Part shown: positions 43,796 to 52,793 of the stretch, piece after piece
How positions within the stretch are numbered: position 1 is the stretch's first letter
How the letters are laid out: the number at the start of each line of letters is the position of its first letter
From: Priestia aryabhattai B8W22
GTDB taxonomy: Bacteria > Bacillota > Bacilli > Bacillales > Bacillaceae_H
DNA: 64,000 nucleotides
Assembly: GCF_000956595.1 (NCBI RefSeq)
Contig: NZ_JYOO01000013.1
Coordinates: 1 to 64,000 of the forward strand
Direction of reading: 5' to 3'
Program-made: the position numbers and the translations under genes
Notes under the pieces: model-generated
Database searches by the model: none
What the model saw: the letters and a program-made list of their open reading frames with translations, nothing else
Told to the model about the DNA's origin: nothing

Positions 43796-44871
43796 TTTCA
43801 TTAGGCTTTTTAACGATTCACCCACAGCAAGAAGTGGAGTACGTAACCGAAATTGCTAAACATGCTTCTGAGTTTTCAATTGAAATATACCGTTTTACTC
43901 CTTTTAACATTCATCCTAACACCGAAAATATTGAAGGCTTCCGCTACGATTTACAACAAAAAAAATGGATAGAAGATTCCTTTTTACTTCCTTCGTTTAT
44001 TTACGATCGCTGCTTTTATAGAAAAGACTCGCTGTCTAAAAAGGCTCGCCCTATTGTAAACTGGCTTAAGCAGCGGGAAGATGTTACATTTTTAGGCCAT
44101 GGATTGCCCAATAAGCTAGATGTCTATGAAGTAATTAAAAAAGATAGCTATTTATCTTCATATATTCCTCCCACCACTCCAATCGAAAGTGTAGAGCAGC
44201 TTGTTCAGCTGCTTCGAACAAACGATAGCCTAATGATTAAGCCTGCCAACGGCTCACAAGGTAAAGGGATTGTGAAATTAAGACAGCGCGGACGTGAAAT
44301 TGAAGCTTCTTATCAACAAAATGACATTGTAAACACCATTCTATTTTCCTCTTTTCAGGAGTTTAAGAACTGGTTTACGAAAACGACCCGTGATGTATTG
44401 TATATTGCTCAGCCCCATATTTCATTTTTCCCTTACGAACGCACTCCTTTTGATATAAGACTGCTATTACAAAAAGGAAACGATGGTGCTTGGAAAGAAA
44501 TTGGAAGAGGACTTAGACAAGGTGAACGGGACTCCATCGTAACAAATGTAAGTTCAGGAGCCTCTATTGTACCTTTTGAGAACTTGCTGCCTCGCATCCC
44601 TCGCGTTCACCGTCAATATGTAATGGATGAAATCAACACCATTTGTAAAACGATTCCGTCCGTGCTGGAAAATCATTTTCCTTCTCTTTTTGAATTAGGT
44701 ATTGATTTATGTATCTCGAGAGACTTCAGCATCTGGATTCTAGATGTAAATTCGAAACCGGGAAGAAAAATAGTAATGGAGACAGCCCCTGAACAAAAAG
44801 AAGTCATGTATAAAAATGTCCTGTCTTACTGCGTCTATTTAGCTAACACACTATCGTATCGTAAGGAGTAA
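43792..44871 (+). CDS. YheC/YheD-family ATP-grasp spore protein 2 (YheC-like)
   Basis: 359 aa, the short form that lacks the N-terminal domain of gene 1. LPSFIYDRCFYRKDS, MIKPANGSQGKGIVKL, TPFDIRLLLQK and GIDLCISRDFSIWILDVNSK are present; the metal Glu is Asp here (LDVN). ATG 43792 follows AAGGAGG and overlaps the previous stop as ATGA, so translation is coupled. Most like B. subtilis YheC in size. Confidence 0.85.
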   Translation: MISLGFLTIHPQQEVEYVTEIAKHASEFSIEIYRFTPFNIHPNTENIEGFRYDLQQKKWIEDSFLLPSFIYDRCFYRKDSLSKKARPIVNWLKQREDVTFLGHGLPNKLDVYEVIKKDSYLSSYIPPTTPIESVEQLVQLLRTNDSLMIKPANGSQGKGIVKLRQRGREIEASYQQNDIVNTILFSSFQEFKNWFTKTTRDVLYIAQPHISFFPYERTPFDIRLLLQKGNDGAWKEIGRGLRQGERDSIVTNVSSGASIVPFENLLPRIPRVHRQYVMDEINTICKTIPSVLENHFPSLFELGIDLCISRDFSIWILDVNSKPGRKIVMETAPEQKEVMYKNVLSYCVYLANTLSYRKE

Positions 44872-44875
44872 TGCT

Positions 44876-46225
44876 ATGAAAAAAACTCTTACTCGCCTTG
44901 TTGTAGTAGAGCAGCTAGGATGCGATCTTTCTGTTCCTGCATCTCTTTACAAAGACTCCTTAAAACAAGCAGCTTTTGGAACAATGACAGCTTCATGCCT
45001 TATACAATCTTCAGAACGTGAAGAAATTCAGATTTCAGCTGAGCTAATGACAAAACTGCAAATTCCTTTCGCTCATATGATGCACCCTATTATTGTGAAT
45101 GAGACCATTCACTTAGGACCTTTAATTGGTGTGCTATCAGCTGGTTTTACTGGTTCTCTGCTGCGGCCAATTGGAAAGCGTTCCCTTCACTTAGCTAAAC
45201 TTCTTTCCACTGCAAGTATCACAGGGGGACTGCCTTTTATTTTTGGAACCCATCATATCAACTGGGAAACCGGGACCATAAACGGCTATTTTTATGAAGA
45301 AAGCGGCTGGACACAGCATGAAGTTCCATTTCCCAATGTTGTATATAATCGTTTGCCAAATCGAAAAACAGAAGGGTTAGCTCCTTTTAAGTTCATTAAA
45401 GAAAAGATGATGACTGATTACGGCATTCCATTTTTTAATCCTGATTTTTTCAACAAGTGGGAAATTCATGAGCTTTTAAAACTGAACGAGCAGACAGCTT
45501 ATTTGTTACCTTACACGGTTGAAAGTCCTTCGTGTGAGCAAATAAAAAAACTTCTACTTCTTCATCAAACTGTTTATTTAAAACCGAAAAACGGAAGCTT
45601 AGGCCGCGGCATTTATACACTATCTTTTAAAGATTCCATGTACACGCTGACTTACAAAGGAGAAAAAGGTCTTCATGTTCAAGAAAAAGAAACCTTAGAG
45701 GAGTTATTATCAGAATTTGAATATTTACTTACTAATCCTTCTTACATTGCTCAGCAAGGTATTTCATTAATCAAAAAAGAAAAGCGCTGTGTAGACTTTC
45801 GCGTGCATACGAATAAAGACGGGAATAACCAATGGGTGCTTACTGCTCTAGCTGCTAAAGTAGCCGGTCCCAACAGCATCACTACGCATCTTGATTACGG
45901 CGGAGAAATTGAAGCTACAGCCAAAATATTCACCAACCCTTCTTACAAAAAAGAAATTGAAAATAAGCTAAAAGATGCCGCTATCTCAATTAGTCATGTG
46001 CTTGAACAGGAATTGAACGGATTAATTGGAGAGCTTGGATTCGATTTTGGAGTGGATTATCAAGGAAACGTGTGGCTGTTTGAAGCTAACTCTAAACCCG
46101 GTCGCTCTATTTTTTCACACCCTGCCTTACGAAAAGCGGATCAACACACTAGAAAACTTTCTCTAGAATATGCGATTTACTTATCTGGATACTATCTAAA
46201 TACACCTGAAGGCATCAGCATATGA
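44876..46225 (+). CDS. YheC/YheD-family ATP-grasp spore protein 3 (YheD-like)
   Basis: 449 aa, the long form again. An N-terminal domain (about 1-130) is followed by PFPNVVYNRLPNRKTEG, YLKPKNGSLGRGIYTL, CVDFRVHTNK and LGFDFGVDYQGNVWLFEANS, all key residues kept. Length and order (long then short) repeat those of genes 1 and 2. Four bases after the stop of gene 2; its TGA overlaps the ATG of gene 4. Confidence 0.85.
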   Translation: MKKTLTRLVVVEQLGCDLSVPASLYKDSLKQAAFGTMTASCLIQSSEREEIQISAELMTKLQIPFAHMMHPIIVNETIHLGPLIGVLSAGFTGSLLRPIGKRSLHLAKLLSTASITGGLPFIFGTHHINWETGTINGYFYEESGWTQHEVPFPNVVYNRLPNRKTEGLAPFKFIKEKMMTDYGIPFFNPDFFNKWEIHELLKLNEQTAYLLPYTVESPSCEQIKKLLLLHQTVYLKPKNGSLGRGIYTLSFKDSMYTLTYKGEKGLHVQEKETLEELLSEFEYLLTNPSYIAQQGISLIKKEKRCVDFRVHTNKDGNNQWVLTALAAKVAGPNSITTHLDYGGEIEATAKIFTNPSYKKEIENKLKDAAISISHVLEQELNGLIGELGFDFGVDYQGNVWLFEANSKPGRSIFSHPALRKADQHTRKLSLEYAIYLSGYYLNTPEGISI

Positions 46226-47382
46226 TTACAATTTACTATCACAAAGAAAAGCAGCAGTGGTTTCATAATAACCCTTCAGCATCTTACACATGGGGAGTTC
46301 AAGAAATTGAACTTCCCTTTACTCAAAACATTTCTTCTACTCAAGCTTTTCTTCGTTTAAAAGGAGAAAAAGCAGGTCCTATTGTGGGAGTTTTAACGAA
46401 CAAAGCTGTTTTAGAAAAACTGAATGTAAAACAGCGTCCTTTATTAGAACTCTTACATCATACCCTGCAAAAGAAAGGCGGGCTTCTTGCTTTATTCGCT
46501 GAAGAAACAATGTCTCATCACTTCTTTGAAGGGTATTGCTTTGACCGTGCAAAAAAGCAGTGGATCAAAACAACTTTGCCGCTGCCAAACGTTATATATA
46601 ATCGTTATCCAGGAAGAAAATCAGAAACCAAAAAGCTGACATCTTTACACCAAAAAATAAAAAGCAGGCACATCCCCCTTTTTAATTCCGCTTTCTTTTC
46701 AAAATGGAAAGTCTATCAGTTATTTTCAAAGGATCCACTACTATCTTCTTACCTTCCTAAAACCTATCGTTTAACACCAGAAATTGATATTGCTAAGCTT
46801 CTGCAAAAACACTCTTCCCTTTATTTTAAGCCTATTAACAGCAGTAAAGGCGCTGGAATTTTTCGATTATCTTCCGATAAGCATACAATTACTTATCAAG
46901 ATCATACTCGCAAAGAAGAATTTTCTTCTTTACAAGCAATTGACCTTCCCAGATCTGCTTATCTCATTCAAGAAGCAATTGAGACGCAGCCATTCAAAGA
47001 CCGGCGCTATGACTTACGTATTTTAGCGCATCACAAAGATAGTGGATATGTTATTAGCGGCGTCGGTATTCGACATAGTCCCTATCAATCCATTACAACA
47101 CATACGTTAAACGGCGGAAGCATTTCACCTTTTCAAGATCTTGAAGATGAAGTAGATACTTCCTTTCTTTCATCTTTTGTAAATACGTGCGGGCAAGTCC
47201 TTCAAAAGTCCTTCCCTCTAGTTGAAGAATTTTCTCTCGATATGGCAAAGTCAGTCCAAGGGCAGTATTATCTGTTTGAAGTGAATGCAAAACCAATGAT
47301 TTTTGATGAAACAGACATTCAAACGCAAGGTGCTAAACACATATGCAACATATTTTATAAATTAACAAAATTTTTAGATTAA
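46222..47382 (+). CDS. YheC/YheD-family ATP-grasp spore protein 4 (YheC-like, divergent)
   Basis: 386 aa. PLPNVIYNRYPGRKSE, YFKPINSSKGAGIFRL, RYDLRILAHHK and SLDMAKSVQGQYYLFEVNAK. The Gly loop is altered (NSSKGAG for NGSxGxG) and the segment before the Glu is less conserved, so this copy is the most diverged. It starts on an ATGA overlap. Last of the four paralogues, followed by yheE after a short gap. Confidence 0.82.
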   Translation: MITIYYHKEKQQWFHNNPSASYTWGVQEIELPFTQNISSTQAFLRLKGEKAGPIVGVLTNKAVLEKLNVKQRPLLELLHHTLQKKGGLLALFAEETMSHHFFEGYCFDRAKKQWIKTTLPLPNVIYNRYPGRKSETKKLTSLHQKIKSRHIPLFNSAFFSKWKVYQLFSKDPLLSSYLPKTYRLTPEIDIAKLLQKHSSLYFKPINSSKGAGIFRLSSDKHTITYQDHTRKEEFSSLQAIDLPRSAYLIQEAIETQPFKDRRYDLRILAHHKDSGYVISGVGIRHSPYQSITTHTLNGGSISPFQDLEDEVDTSFLSSFVNTCGQVLQKSFPLVEEFSLDMAKSVQGQYYLFEVNAKPMIFDETDIQTQGAKHICNIFYKLTKFLD

Positions 47383-47448
47383 ATGATTTTTCATCTCCTT
47401 TTCTCATGGTAAGCTTATAATAACTAATTGAGAAAGGAGATTTTCTTT

Positions 47449-47658
47449 ATGGTTTCACATTTTCAGGTTAAACCACTCTATCAAAATAATCGAATGCCGG
47501 GCTGGCATATCTCGTTTTATATGAATCGGGTTTATTATGAGGCTGATTATTTAAAAGATGGACAAATTGTATGGAAAACTGCGCTTTCTAATCAAATAGA
47601 TGAAACACAATTAATTGATTATATTCATGAGCTTATGCTTTTTCACGTTTATGAATAG
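47449..47658 (+). CDS. yheE: YheE family protein
   Basis: 69 aa soluble protein: HFQVKPLYQNNRMPGWHISF, YYEADYLKDGQIVWKT and the end YIHELMLFHVYE. It follows the ATP-grasp genes as yheE accompanies yheD/yheC in B. subtilis. ATG 47449 follows AAAGGAG. Role unknown. Confidence 0.8.
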   Translation: MVSHFQVKPLYQNNRMPGWHISFYMNRVYYEADYLKDGQIVWKTALSNQIDETQLIDYIHELMLFHVYE

Positions 47659-47687
47659 TAAGCTTTCGCCGAAGGGAACGAGCACAG

Positions 47688-48590
47688 ATGAAACAGCTGC
47701 ACACACTATTTGGGGATAAAATGATTAAGGCTAAAATCCCTTCTCAATTTGAACGATACAAATGGTTTTCATGTGATGAAGGCTTCATTGGGATTGAACA
47801 CACGGCTTTATCTCAAAAAGAGCAGGCGTTACTTTCTGCTTTTTTAACGCCTTATGATGAGGAAGTTTCTTTACTGACGCCAGAACAATTGTATTGGTCA
47901 AACCTGTTGTTTGAATCACCTGAAAAAGTCATTCACTCTCATCATACGCACCATTCTTTTCGCTTCACCCAGTTTTTAATTAAACGTTTGTTTGAACAAA
48001 AAATAGAGTTTGAAAATGCGCTTCACGCCTTGTATTCTACCTCCATCACTGTGTTGTGGATCGATAAACAATCAGGTATCGTTATCGAAACCTTTGATGA
48101 TCCTAATGACTTAACCGAAAATTTATCAGACTCTATCGAGGTGCTATGTCATGATTTTGAAACTTCAATTCAGTTCTTTGAAGGACAAATTCACTTTTTT
48201 CCGTCTTCACCGCAATTAATTTTTGAACGTGAAAAGAAATGGTTTTATCAAATTAAGCATACAGTCGAACAAAAACATGTTATCCATTTTATCGACGTTT
48301 TACCCCATTTGGTTCTGCAAGAGTCTTCAAGGGCAATCCAAAACCATATGATACATTTACTTGATTTAGTAAAAGATGATGGAGATCTTTTAGAAACGAT
48401 TAAAATTTATTTAGAATGTAATTTAAACGTATCTCTTGCTGCTAAGAAATTGTACATGCATCGCAACAGCTTGCAGTATAGAATTGAGAAATTTATTGAT
48501 CGCACACACCTTGATATCAAACACTTCACAGGAGCTGTGTCTGCTTACTTAGCTATTCTTGCTTTAAAAAATTCGCAGGATGAAAAATAA
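47688..48590 (+). CDS. PucR/CdaR-type transcriptional regulator
   Basis: 300 aa. The C-terminal 55 residues are a PucR-type helix-turn-helix, TIKIYLECNLNVSLAAKKL with YMHRNSLQYRIEKFIDRTHL. The N-terminal 230 residues match no domain I can name. It lies between yheE and msmX and ends in its own terminator, so it may control msmX or other sugar genes. RBS GAAGGGAACGAGC before the ATG. Confidence 0.78.
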   Translation: MKQLHTLFGDKMIKAKIPSQFERYKWFSCDEGFIGIEHTALSQKEQALLSAFLTPYDEEVSLLTPEQLYWSNLLFESPEKVIHSHHTHHSFRFTQFLIKRLFEQKIEFENALHALYSTSITVLWIDKQSGIVIETFDDPNDLTENLSDSIEVLCHDFETSIQFFEGQIHFFPSSPQLIFEREKKWFYQIKHTVEQKHVIHFIDVLPHLVLQESSRAIQNHMIHLLDLVKDDGDLLETIKIYLECNLNVSLAAKKLYMHRNSLQYRIEKFIDRTHLDIKHFTGAVSAYLAILALKNSQDEK

Positions 48591-48594
48591 AATG

Positions 48595-48639
48595 AAAGGG
48601 TTTTCGTAAATAGTGCACGAAAACTCTTTCTTTTTTTTG
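48595..48639 (+). terminator. Terminator of the PucR-type regulator gene
   Basis: gaaagggttttcgt pairs with acgaaaactctttc (one G-T pair) and is followed by eight T. Confidence 0.85.
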
Positions 48640-48689
48640 TGCATGTTTGCCATTTACCGTTTCATAAAAAAAAATTACACTAGAGTTAA

Positions 48690-48703
48690 GAAAACGGTTT
48701 CAC
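48690..48703 (+). promoter_or_regulatory. cre-like site upstream of msmX
   Basis: agaaaacggtttca matches the cre consensus TGWAANCGNTNWCA at all but the first base, 27 bp before the msmX ATG. Suggests CcpA control of the shared sugar ATPase. Confidence 0.5.
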
Positions 48704-48729
48704 AGAATACATACAAGGGGGAAATGGAA

Positions 48730-49839
48730 ATGGCTGAATTACGTTTAGAACATATTTATAAAATGTATGATAAAGATGTGACGGCGGTAAAAGATTTTAA
48801 CCTTCACATTCAAGATAAAGAATTTATTGTATTTGTTGGGCCTTCAGGCTGCGGGAAATCGACAACGCTTCGTATGGTTGCAGGCCTAGAGGAAATTTCC
48901 AAAGGTGATTTTTATATTGACAGCAAGCGTGTAAATGACGTTGCCCCAAAAGATCGCGATATTGCAATGGTATTCCAAAACTACGCATTGTATCCGCATA
49001 TGAGCGTATATGACAACATGGCTTTTGGCTTAAAACTTCGTAAATTACCAAAAGATGAAATCGACCGCCGCGTAAAAGATGCCGCTCGTATTTTAGGACT
49101 TGAGCAATACTTAGAACGCAAACCAAAAGCATTATCCGGCGGACAGCGTCAGCGTGTAGCTCTAGGTCGTGCAATCGTTCGTGATGCTAAGGTCTTCTTA
49201 ATGGACGAACCTTTATCAAACTTAGACGCGAAATTACGTGTGCAAATGCGTTCTGAAATTGCGAAGCTTCACCAGCGTTTGGGTACAACGACAATTTACG
49301 TAACACATGACCAAACCGAAGCAATGACAATGGCTTCTCGGCTAGTTGTTATGAAAGATGGGATTATCCAGCAGGTTGGTACACCAAAAGAAGTATATGA
49401 AAAACCTGAAAATGTATTTGTAGGCGGGTTTATTGGTTCTCCTGCTATGAACTTCTTAACCGGAACGTTAAAAGACGGAAAGGTTCAAGTAGGCGATTCT
49501 CTTCTTGCAGTTCCGGAAGGTAAAATGAAAATACTTCGCGAGCAAGGATATTTAAACAAACAAATTATTTTAGGCATCCGTCCTGAAGATTTCCATGATG
49601 AGCCTGTATTTATTGAATCTTCACCTGGCACAAAAGTTACAATCAAAGTGGATGTATCCGAGTTAATGGGAGCTGAAACCATGCTTTATTCTAAACTTGG
49701 CGGACAAGATTTTGTAGCACGCGTAGATTCAAGAACAGATATTAAACCGCTTCAATCTCTAGACTTAGCATTAGATATGAACAAAGCGCATTTCTTTGAT
49801 GCAGAATCCGAACAGCGCATCCGTGCTGAACACGAATAA
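48730..49839 (+). CDS. msmX: Multi-sugar ABC importer ATPase MsmX
   Basis: 369 aa, the length of MsmX/UgpC. Walker [10 protein letters not shown] (37-45), signature LSGGQRQR (about 134), Walker [13 protein letters not shown] (about 155), switch VTHDQTEAM, and a C-terminal MalK-type regulatory OB fold ([28 protein letters not shown]). MsmX energises several importers that lack their own ATPase, which fits the sugar-binding protein at 3537. ATG 48730 is chosen because AAGGGGG gives proper spacing there rather than to the ATG six bases earlier. Single gene. Confidence 0.92.
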   Translation: MAELRLEHIYKMYDKDVTAVKDFNLHIQDKEFIVFVGPSGCGKSTTLRMVAGLEEISKGDFYIDSKRVNDVAPKDRDIAMVFQNYALYPHMSVYDNMAFGLKLRKLPKDEIDRRVKDAARILGLEQYLERKPKALSGGQRQRVALGRAIVRDAKVFLMDEPLSNLDAKLRVQMRSEIAKLHQRLGTTTIYVTHDQTEAMTMASRLVVMKDGIIQQVGTPKEVYEKPENVFVGGFIGSPAMNFLTGTLKDGKVQVGDSLLAVPEGKMKILREQGYLNKQIILGIRPEDFHDEPVFIESSPGTKVTIKVDVSELMGAETMLYSKLGGQDFVARVDSRTDIKPLQSLDLALDMNKAHFFDAESEQRIRAEHE

Positions 49840-49866
49840 AAAAAGACCCTAGGGTCTTTTTTTATT
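49836..49866. terminator. Terminator between msmX and the zinc-ribbon gene
   Basis: aaaaaaagaccct and agggtcttttttt form a perfect palindromic stem usable on both strands. Confidence 0.8.
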
Positions 49867-50104
49867 CCTGTATTTGCTTCAACTCTTCACTGTGACAAGC
49901 AGAGCAGTAAAAGAGATGAATACATTGGTGATTTGCTAAATCACTAGGATACCCATTTTCTACTTTTAACTGATCGATTTCCATGTAAGCACTGTAATCA
50001 TCAAAATAATCGCTGACTTTTCCCATATCCCCCAGCAGTCCTCCACATGTTTTGCACGTCATTTGTACATCACTAAACCCATTACATAAGGAACAAATCG
50101 ACAT
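49862..50104 (-). CDS. Small zinc-ribbon protein
   Basis: 80 aa. Two Cys pairs near the start, CSLC and CKTC (residues about 4-20), and a C-terminal pair CIHLFYCSAC make two zinc knuckles. MSICSLCNGFSDVQMTC begins at the ATG 50104, 5 bases after GAGAGGTG. No family name is recognised; zinc ribbons of this size often serve in protein or nucleic acid contacts. Confidence 0.7.
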   Translation of the reverse strand: MSICSLCNGFSDVQMTCKTCGGLLGDMGKVSDYFDDYSAYMEIDQLKVENGYPSDLANHQCIHLFYCSACHSEELKQIQE

Positions 50105-50219
50105 CCGCACACCTCTCTTTACCTGATCAATATGTACCTATAATATGCACGGAATAAAACTCTCTTACTCTTTATCAAACTCCACATAATATTTTCTATA
50201 AATTACCAATTAATTTCTA

Positions 50220-50253
50220 TGTATATGTTTTTTTCCCTTTCGCCATAATACTA
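50220..50253 (+). promoter_or_regulatory. Forespore (SigG-like) promoter of the spore-protein gene
   Basis: TGTATA (50220-50225), 18 bases, then CATAATACTA (50244-50253), close to the SigG pattern TGAATA and CATACTA. It would start transcription near 50260, placing the tRNA-like element inside the leader. Confidence 0.55.
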
Positions 50254-50284
50254 GTAACAACCGAGCACAACGGCTCGCAAACAT

Positions 50285-50360
50285 TGAGTTACGCCGCGGT
50301 AGGCAAGCAGATCTAATCGATGCATCTGCTCGGCTGGTTCAACTCCAGCTAACTCAACCA
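50285..50360 (+). ncRNA. tRNA-like element with encoded CCA in the spore-protein leader
   Basis: 76 bases fold as a tRNA. Acceptor TGAGTTA (50285-50291) pairs with TAACTCA (50350-50356), 7 of 7. The T arm is GCTGG-TTCAACT-CCAGC, with the invariant GTTCAA core. Discriminator A (50357) and CCA (50358-50360) are encoded. The D arm is reduced to three pairs (GCC/GGC) with loop GCGGTA, and the anticodon stem GCAGAT/ATCTGC closes an 11-base loop in place of 7, so no anticodon can be read. It is therefore a pseudo-tRNA unlikely to translate. It lies 37 bases upstream of the SASP start, after its SigG-like promoter. Confidence 0.75.
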
Positions 50361-50397
50361 TTACAATCTATTTTATCTAACGAGGAGATGAATACAC

Positions 50398-50616
50398 ATG
50401 GCAAATTATCAAAACGCATCAAACAGAAATTCATCAAACAAGTTAGTAGCGCCTGGTGCTCAAGCTGCTATCGATCAAATGAAGTTCGAAATCGCTAGTG
50501 AGTTTGGTGTAAACTTAGGACCAGATGCAACAGCTCGTGCGAACGGATCTGTTGGTGGCGAAATCACAAAACGTTTAGTACAATTAGCTGAGCAAAACTT
50601 AGGCGGCAAGTACTAA
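50398..50616 (+). CDS. Alpha/beta-type small acid-soluble spore protein
   Basis: 72 aa. Full family pattern: [20 protein letters not shown], where the germination protease cuts in EIASE, and [20 protein letters not shown], the DNA-binding half. It coats DNA in dormant spores and protects it from UV and heat, then is degraded at germination to supply amino acids. RBS ACGAGGAGAT and ATG 50398. Its leader of about 140 bases holds a tRNA-like element. One of a multigene family in megaterium-type species, so a single symbol is not given. Confidence 0.95.
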   Translation: MANYQNASNRNSSNKLVAPGAQAAIDQMKFEIASEFGVNLGPDATARANGSVGGEITKRLVQLAEQNLGGKY

Positions 50617-50643
50617 TATTAACTAATTTCATATTATGGCTTT

Positions 50644-50684
50644 AGCGCTCCAAGATCTCTTGGAGCGCTTTCTAGTTTCTTTTA
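50644..50684 (+). terminator. Terminator of the spore-protein gene
   Basis: agcgctccaag (50644-50654) and cttggagcgct (50659-50669) pair perfectly around atct and are followed by a T-rich tail. Confidence 0.85.
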
Positions 50685-51947
50685 ATCAGCTTCCTCATTC
50701 GTATTCGCAAATGATTTTACGGAAACTTTGCGAATACGTCGATTTTCTACTTCCTTAATGGTAAACAATATCTCTTCATATGAGAAAAAGTCTCCTTTAG
50801 CAGGAATATGATCAAACTGCTCATATATCCATCCCCCTAAGGTATGGCACGTACTGTCAGGAGAACTAACTGCTACATAGGTTAAAAATTCATCAATAGG
50901 GATGTCGGCGTTAAATTCGTACTCCTTTTCCCCTATCTGGTGTACATACTTAACAGCTTCATCATGTTCATCCCAAATCTCTCCTACAATTTCTTCTAAT
51001 ATATCCTCTAAGGTCACAAGACCGGCCGTTCCACCAAACTCATCAACTACAATTGCCATGTGCACCTTACTTTTTTGGAGCTCTGGCAATAGAACAGATA
51101 TTTTCATGGATTCTACTACAAAAATAGGTTGTCTCAACAAATCACGAATAGAAATCTCTTTTCTTTGGACTAAACAGGTTAAAAATTCTCTTTCCGATAA
51201 AATGCCAATAATATTATCAATATGATCTTCGTATACAGGAACTCTCGAATACCTCTCTTCAAGAAACATTTGACAAACCGAATCAATATCGGCATTTACG
51301 TCAACTGCTGTGACATCTATTCTAGGTTTTAAAATTTGCCCCACCACAATATCATTAAAATTGAGTGAACGATGAACTAGCTCTTTTTCAATATTATTAA
51401 TCGTTCCTTCTTCTTCGCTTAAATCTACCATCACTTTAATTTCATCTTCTGTAATCGTTGGTGTGGGAGCAGACGCTAACAAGTGAGAAGCTCCTTTTTT
51501 CACCTGTAAAAATAAGAAGGAAATCGGGGTTAATAATTTAATAATAAGAAATAACAAGGAAGAAATCATCAGCGCAAAAGATTCGGCATGCTCTTTCGCT
51601 AACGATTTCGGTAAGACTTCACCAAAAATCAAAATGATGATGGTCATAACGATGATACTAATCACAAGTGCTAGGTTTCCTTTAAACATATCGAGGGCAA
51701 TTTTAGCTGCCAAAGAGGACGCAGCAATGTTTACAACAACATTTCCTACTAAAATTGTCGATAGCGTCTGCTCAAAGTGTTCAGCAATATGCAGCGCTTT
51801 TTTACTTCCTCGATATTTTTTCTCAGCGTAGTGTTTTAAACGAATTTTATTTACGCTTGAAAAGGCTGTCTCAGCAGATGAAAAGAAAGCTGATAACATA
51901 AGCAAAACGACTAATATCATCATTTGATTCAGAGGCAAGTCTCCCAA
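50682..51947 (-). CDS. CNNM/CBS/CorC-domain membrane protein (MpfA/YhdP-like)
   Basis: 421 aa. A DUF21/CNNM membrane domain with about four helices (MILVVLLMLSAFFSSAETAF, IIVMTIIILIFGEVLPKSLA), two CBS domains (VGQILKPRIDVTAVD to MAIVVDEFGGTAGLVTLEDI) and a C-terminal CorC domain. Members of the family export Mg2+ or affect membrane stress. TTG at 51947 is used; AGGAGAG lies 10 bases upstream, and the nearby ATG is out of frame. Convergent with the SASP gene. Confidence 0.85.
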   Translation of the reverse strand: MGDLPLNQMMILVVLLMLSAFFSSAETAFSSVNKIRLKHYAEKKYRGSKKALHIAEHFEQTLSTILVGNVVVNIAASSLAAKIALDMFKGNLALVISIIVMTIIILIFGEVLPKSLAKEHAESFALMISSLLFLIIKLLTPISFLFLQVKKGASHLLASAPTPTITEDEIKVMVDLSEEEGTINNIEKELVHRSLNFNDIVVGQILKPRIDVTAVDVNADIDSVCQMFLEERYSRVPVYEDHIDNIIGILSEREFLTCLVQRKEISIRDLLRQPIFVVESMKISVLLPELQKSKVHMAIVVDEFGGTAGLVTLEDILEEIVGEIWDEHDEAVKYVHQIGEKEYEFNADIPIDEFLTYVAVSSPDSTCHTLGGWIYEQFDHIPAKGDFFSYEEILFTIKEVENRRIRKVSVKSFANTNEEAD

Positions 51948-52131
51948 AAGACATTCACTCTCCTATTTTTTGATTTTTCTGTCTTTTTATCATATCAAAT
52001 TTTTTTGTTGTTGAATATTTCATTCATCAACTTTGTATTACTTTATGCTACGCATGCGTTTTATTATGAATAAGTATACAGATTGTATATCCTAAAGAAT
52101 AGATACTATCTTTTATAGAGAGGTGTAGCCA

Positions 52132-52752
52132 ATGAAAATTTTACTATTAGGCTCAACAGGACGAGTTGGACAGTCTTTATTAAAAATGATGCTAAAAGAT
52201 GAAAACGACGTTACTGTACTTGTTAGAGACCGCAACAAGCTAAAGATTAGTCATCCAAACCTACATATCTTACAAGGCGATGTCTGTCATCAAGAAAATA
52301 TCAACTTTGCCCTCAAGCACCAAGATATCGTAGTCAGCGCGTTAAATACAGATGGTGCAGAGACCATTTCAAAAAGTATGCCGCTCATTATAAACAGCAT
52401 GAAGCATTACGGCGTTCATCGTATTATTACTATTGGAACTGCAGGCATCTTACAATCACGAACAGAACCAGAAAAATATCGTTTTCAATCAAATGAATCA
52501 AAGCGTAAAACGACCAGAGCAGCAGAAGATCATTTAAAAGGATACTTACACTTGAAGGAAAGTGATCTAAACTGGACTGTTATATGCCCAACATACTTGC
52601 CTGAGGGTGAAATAACAGGCACGTACCGAGTGGAAAAAGATATTTTACCAGCTGATGCTGTTAAAATTTCAACGGGAGATACCGCTCACTTTACCTACCA
52701 TGAGATATGGGCTCAAAAATTTCCCAAATGCCGCGTTGGAATTGCTTATTGA
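52132..52752 (+). CDS. NAD(P)-binding oxidoreductase-like protein, NmrA/YwnB type
   Basis: 206 aa atypical short-chain dehydrogenase fold. The dinucleotide loop is LLGSTGRVGQSLL (about 5-17), followed by VRDRNKL, LQGDVCHQENI and IITIGTAGIL. The classic YxxxK catalytic pair is not evident. Proteins like YwnB of B. subtilis have this form; substrate unknown. RBS AGAGAGGTG. Single gene. Confidence 0.78.
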   Translation: MKILLLGSTGRVGQSLLKMMLKDENDVTVLVRDRNKLKISHPNLHILQGDVCHQENINFALKHQDIVVSALNTDGAETISKSMPLIINSMKHYGVHRIITIGTAGILQSRTEPEKYRFQSNESKRKTTRAAEDHLKGYLHLKESDLNWTVICPTYLPEGEITGTYRVEKDILPADAVKISTGDTAHFTYHEIWAQKFPKCRVGIAY

Positions 52753-52761
52753 AAAATCAGG

Positions 52762-52793
52762 AGAACTTTTCGTTTTCAAAACGAGAAGTTCTA
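52762..52793. terminator. Hairpin between the YwnB-like gene and the small coiled-coil gene
   Basis: agaacttttcgtttt and aacgagaagttct pair with one mismatch between two convergent genes. No long T tract follows, so it is a weaker terminator. Confidence 0.5.

Noticed and set aside
50285-50360. A normal functional tRNA
   Set aside because: The anticodon loop is 11 bases and the D arm has three pairs, so no anticodon can be assigned. It is listed as a tRNA-like element.
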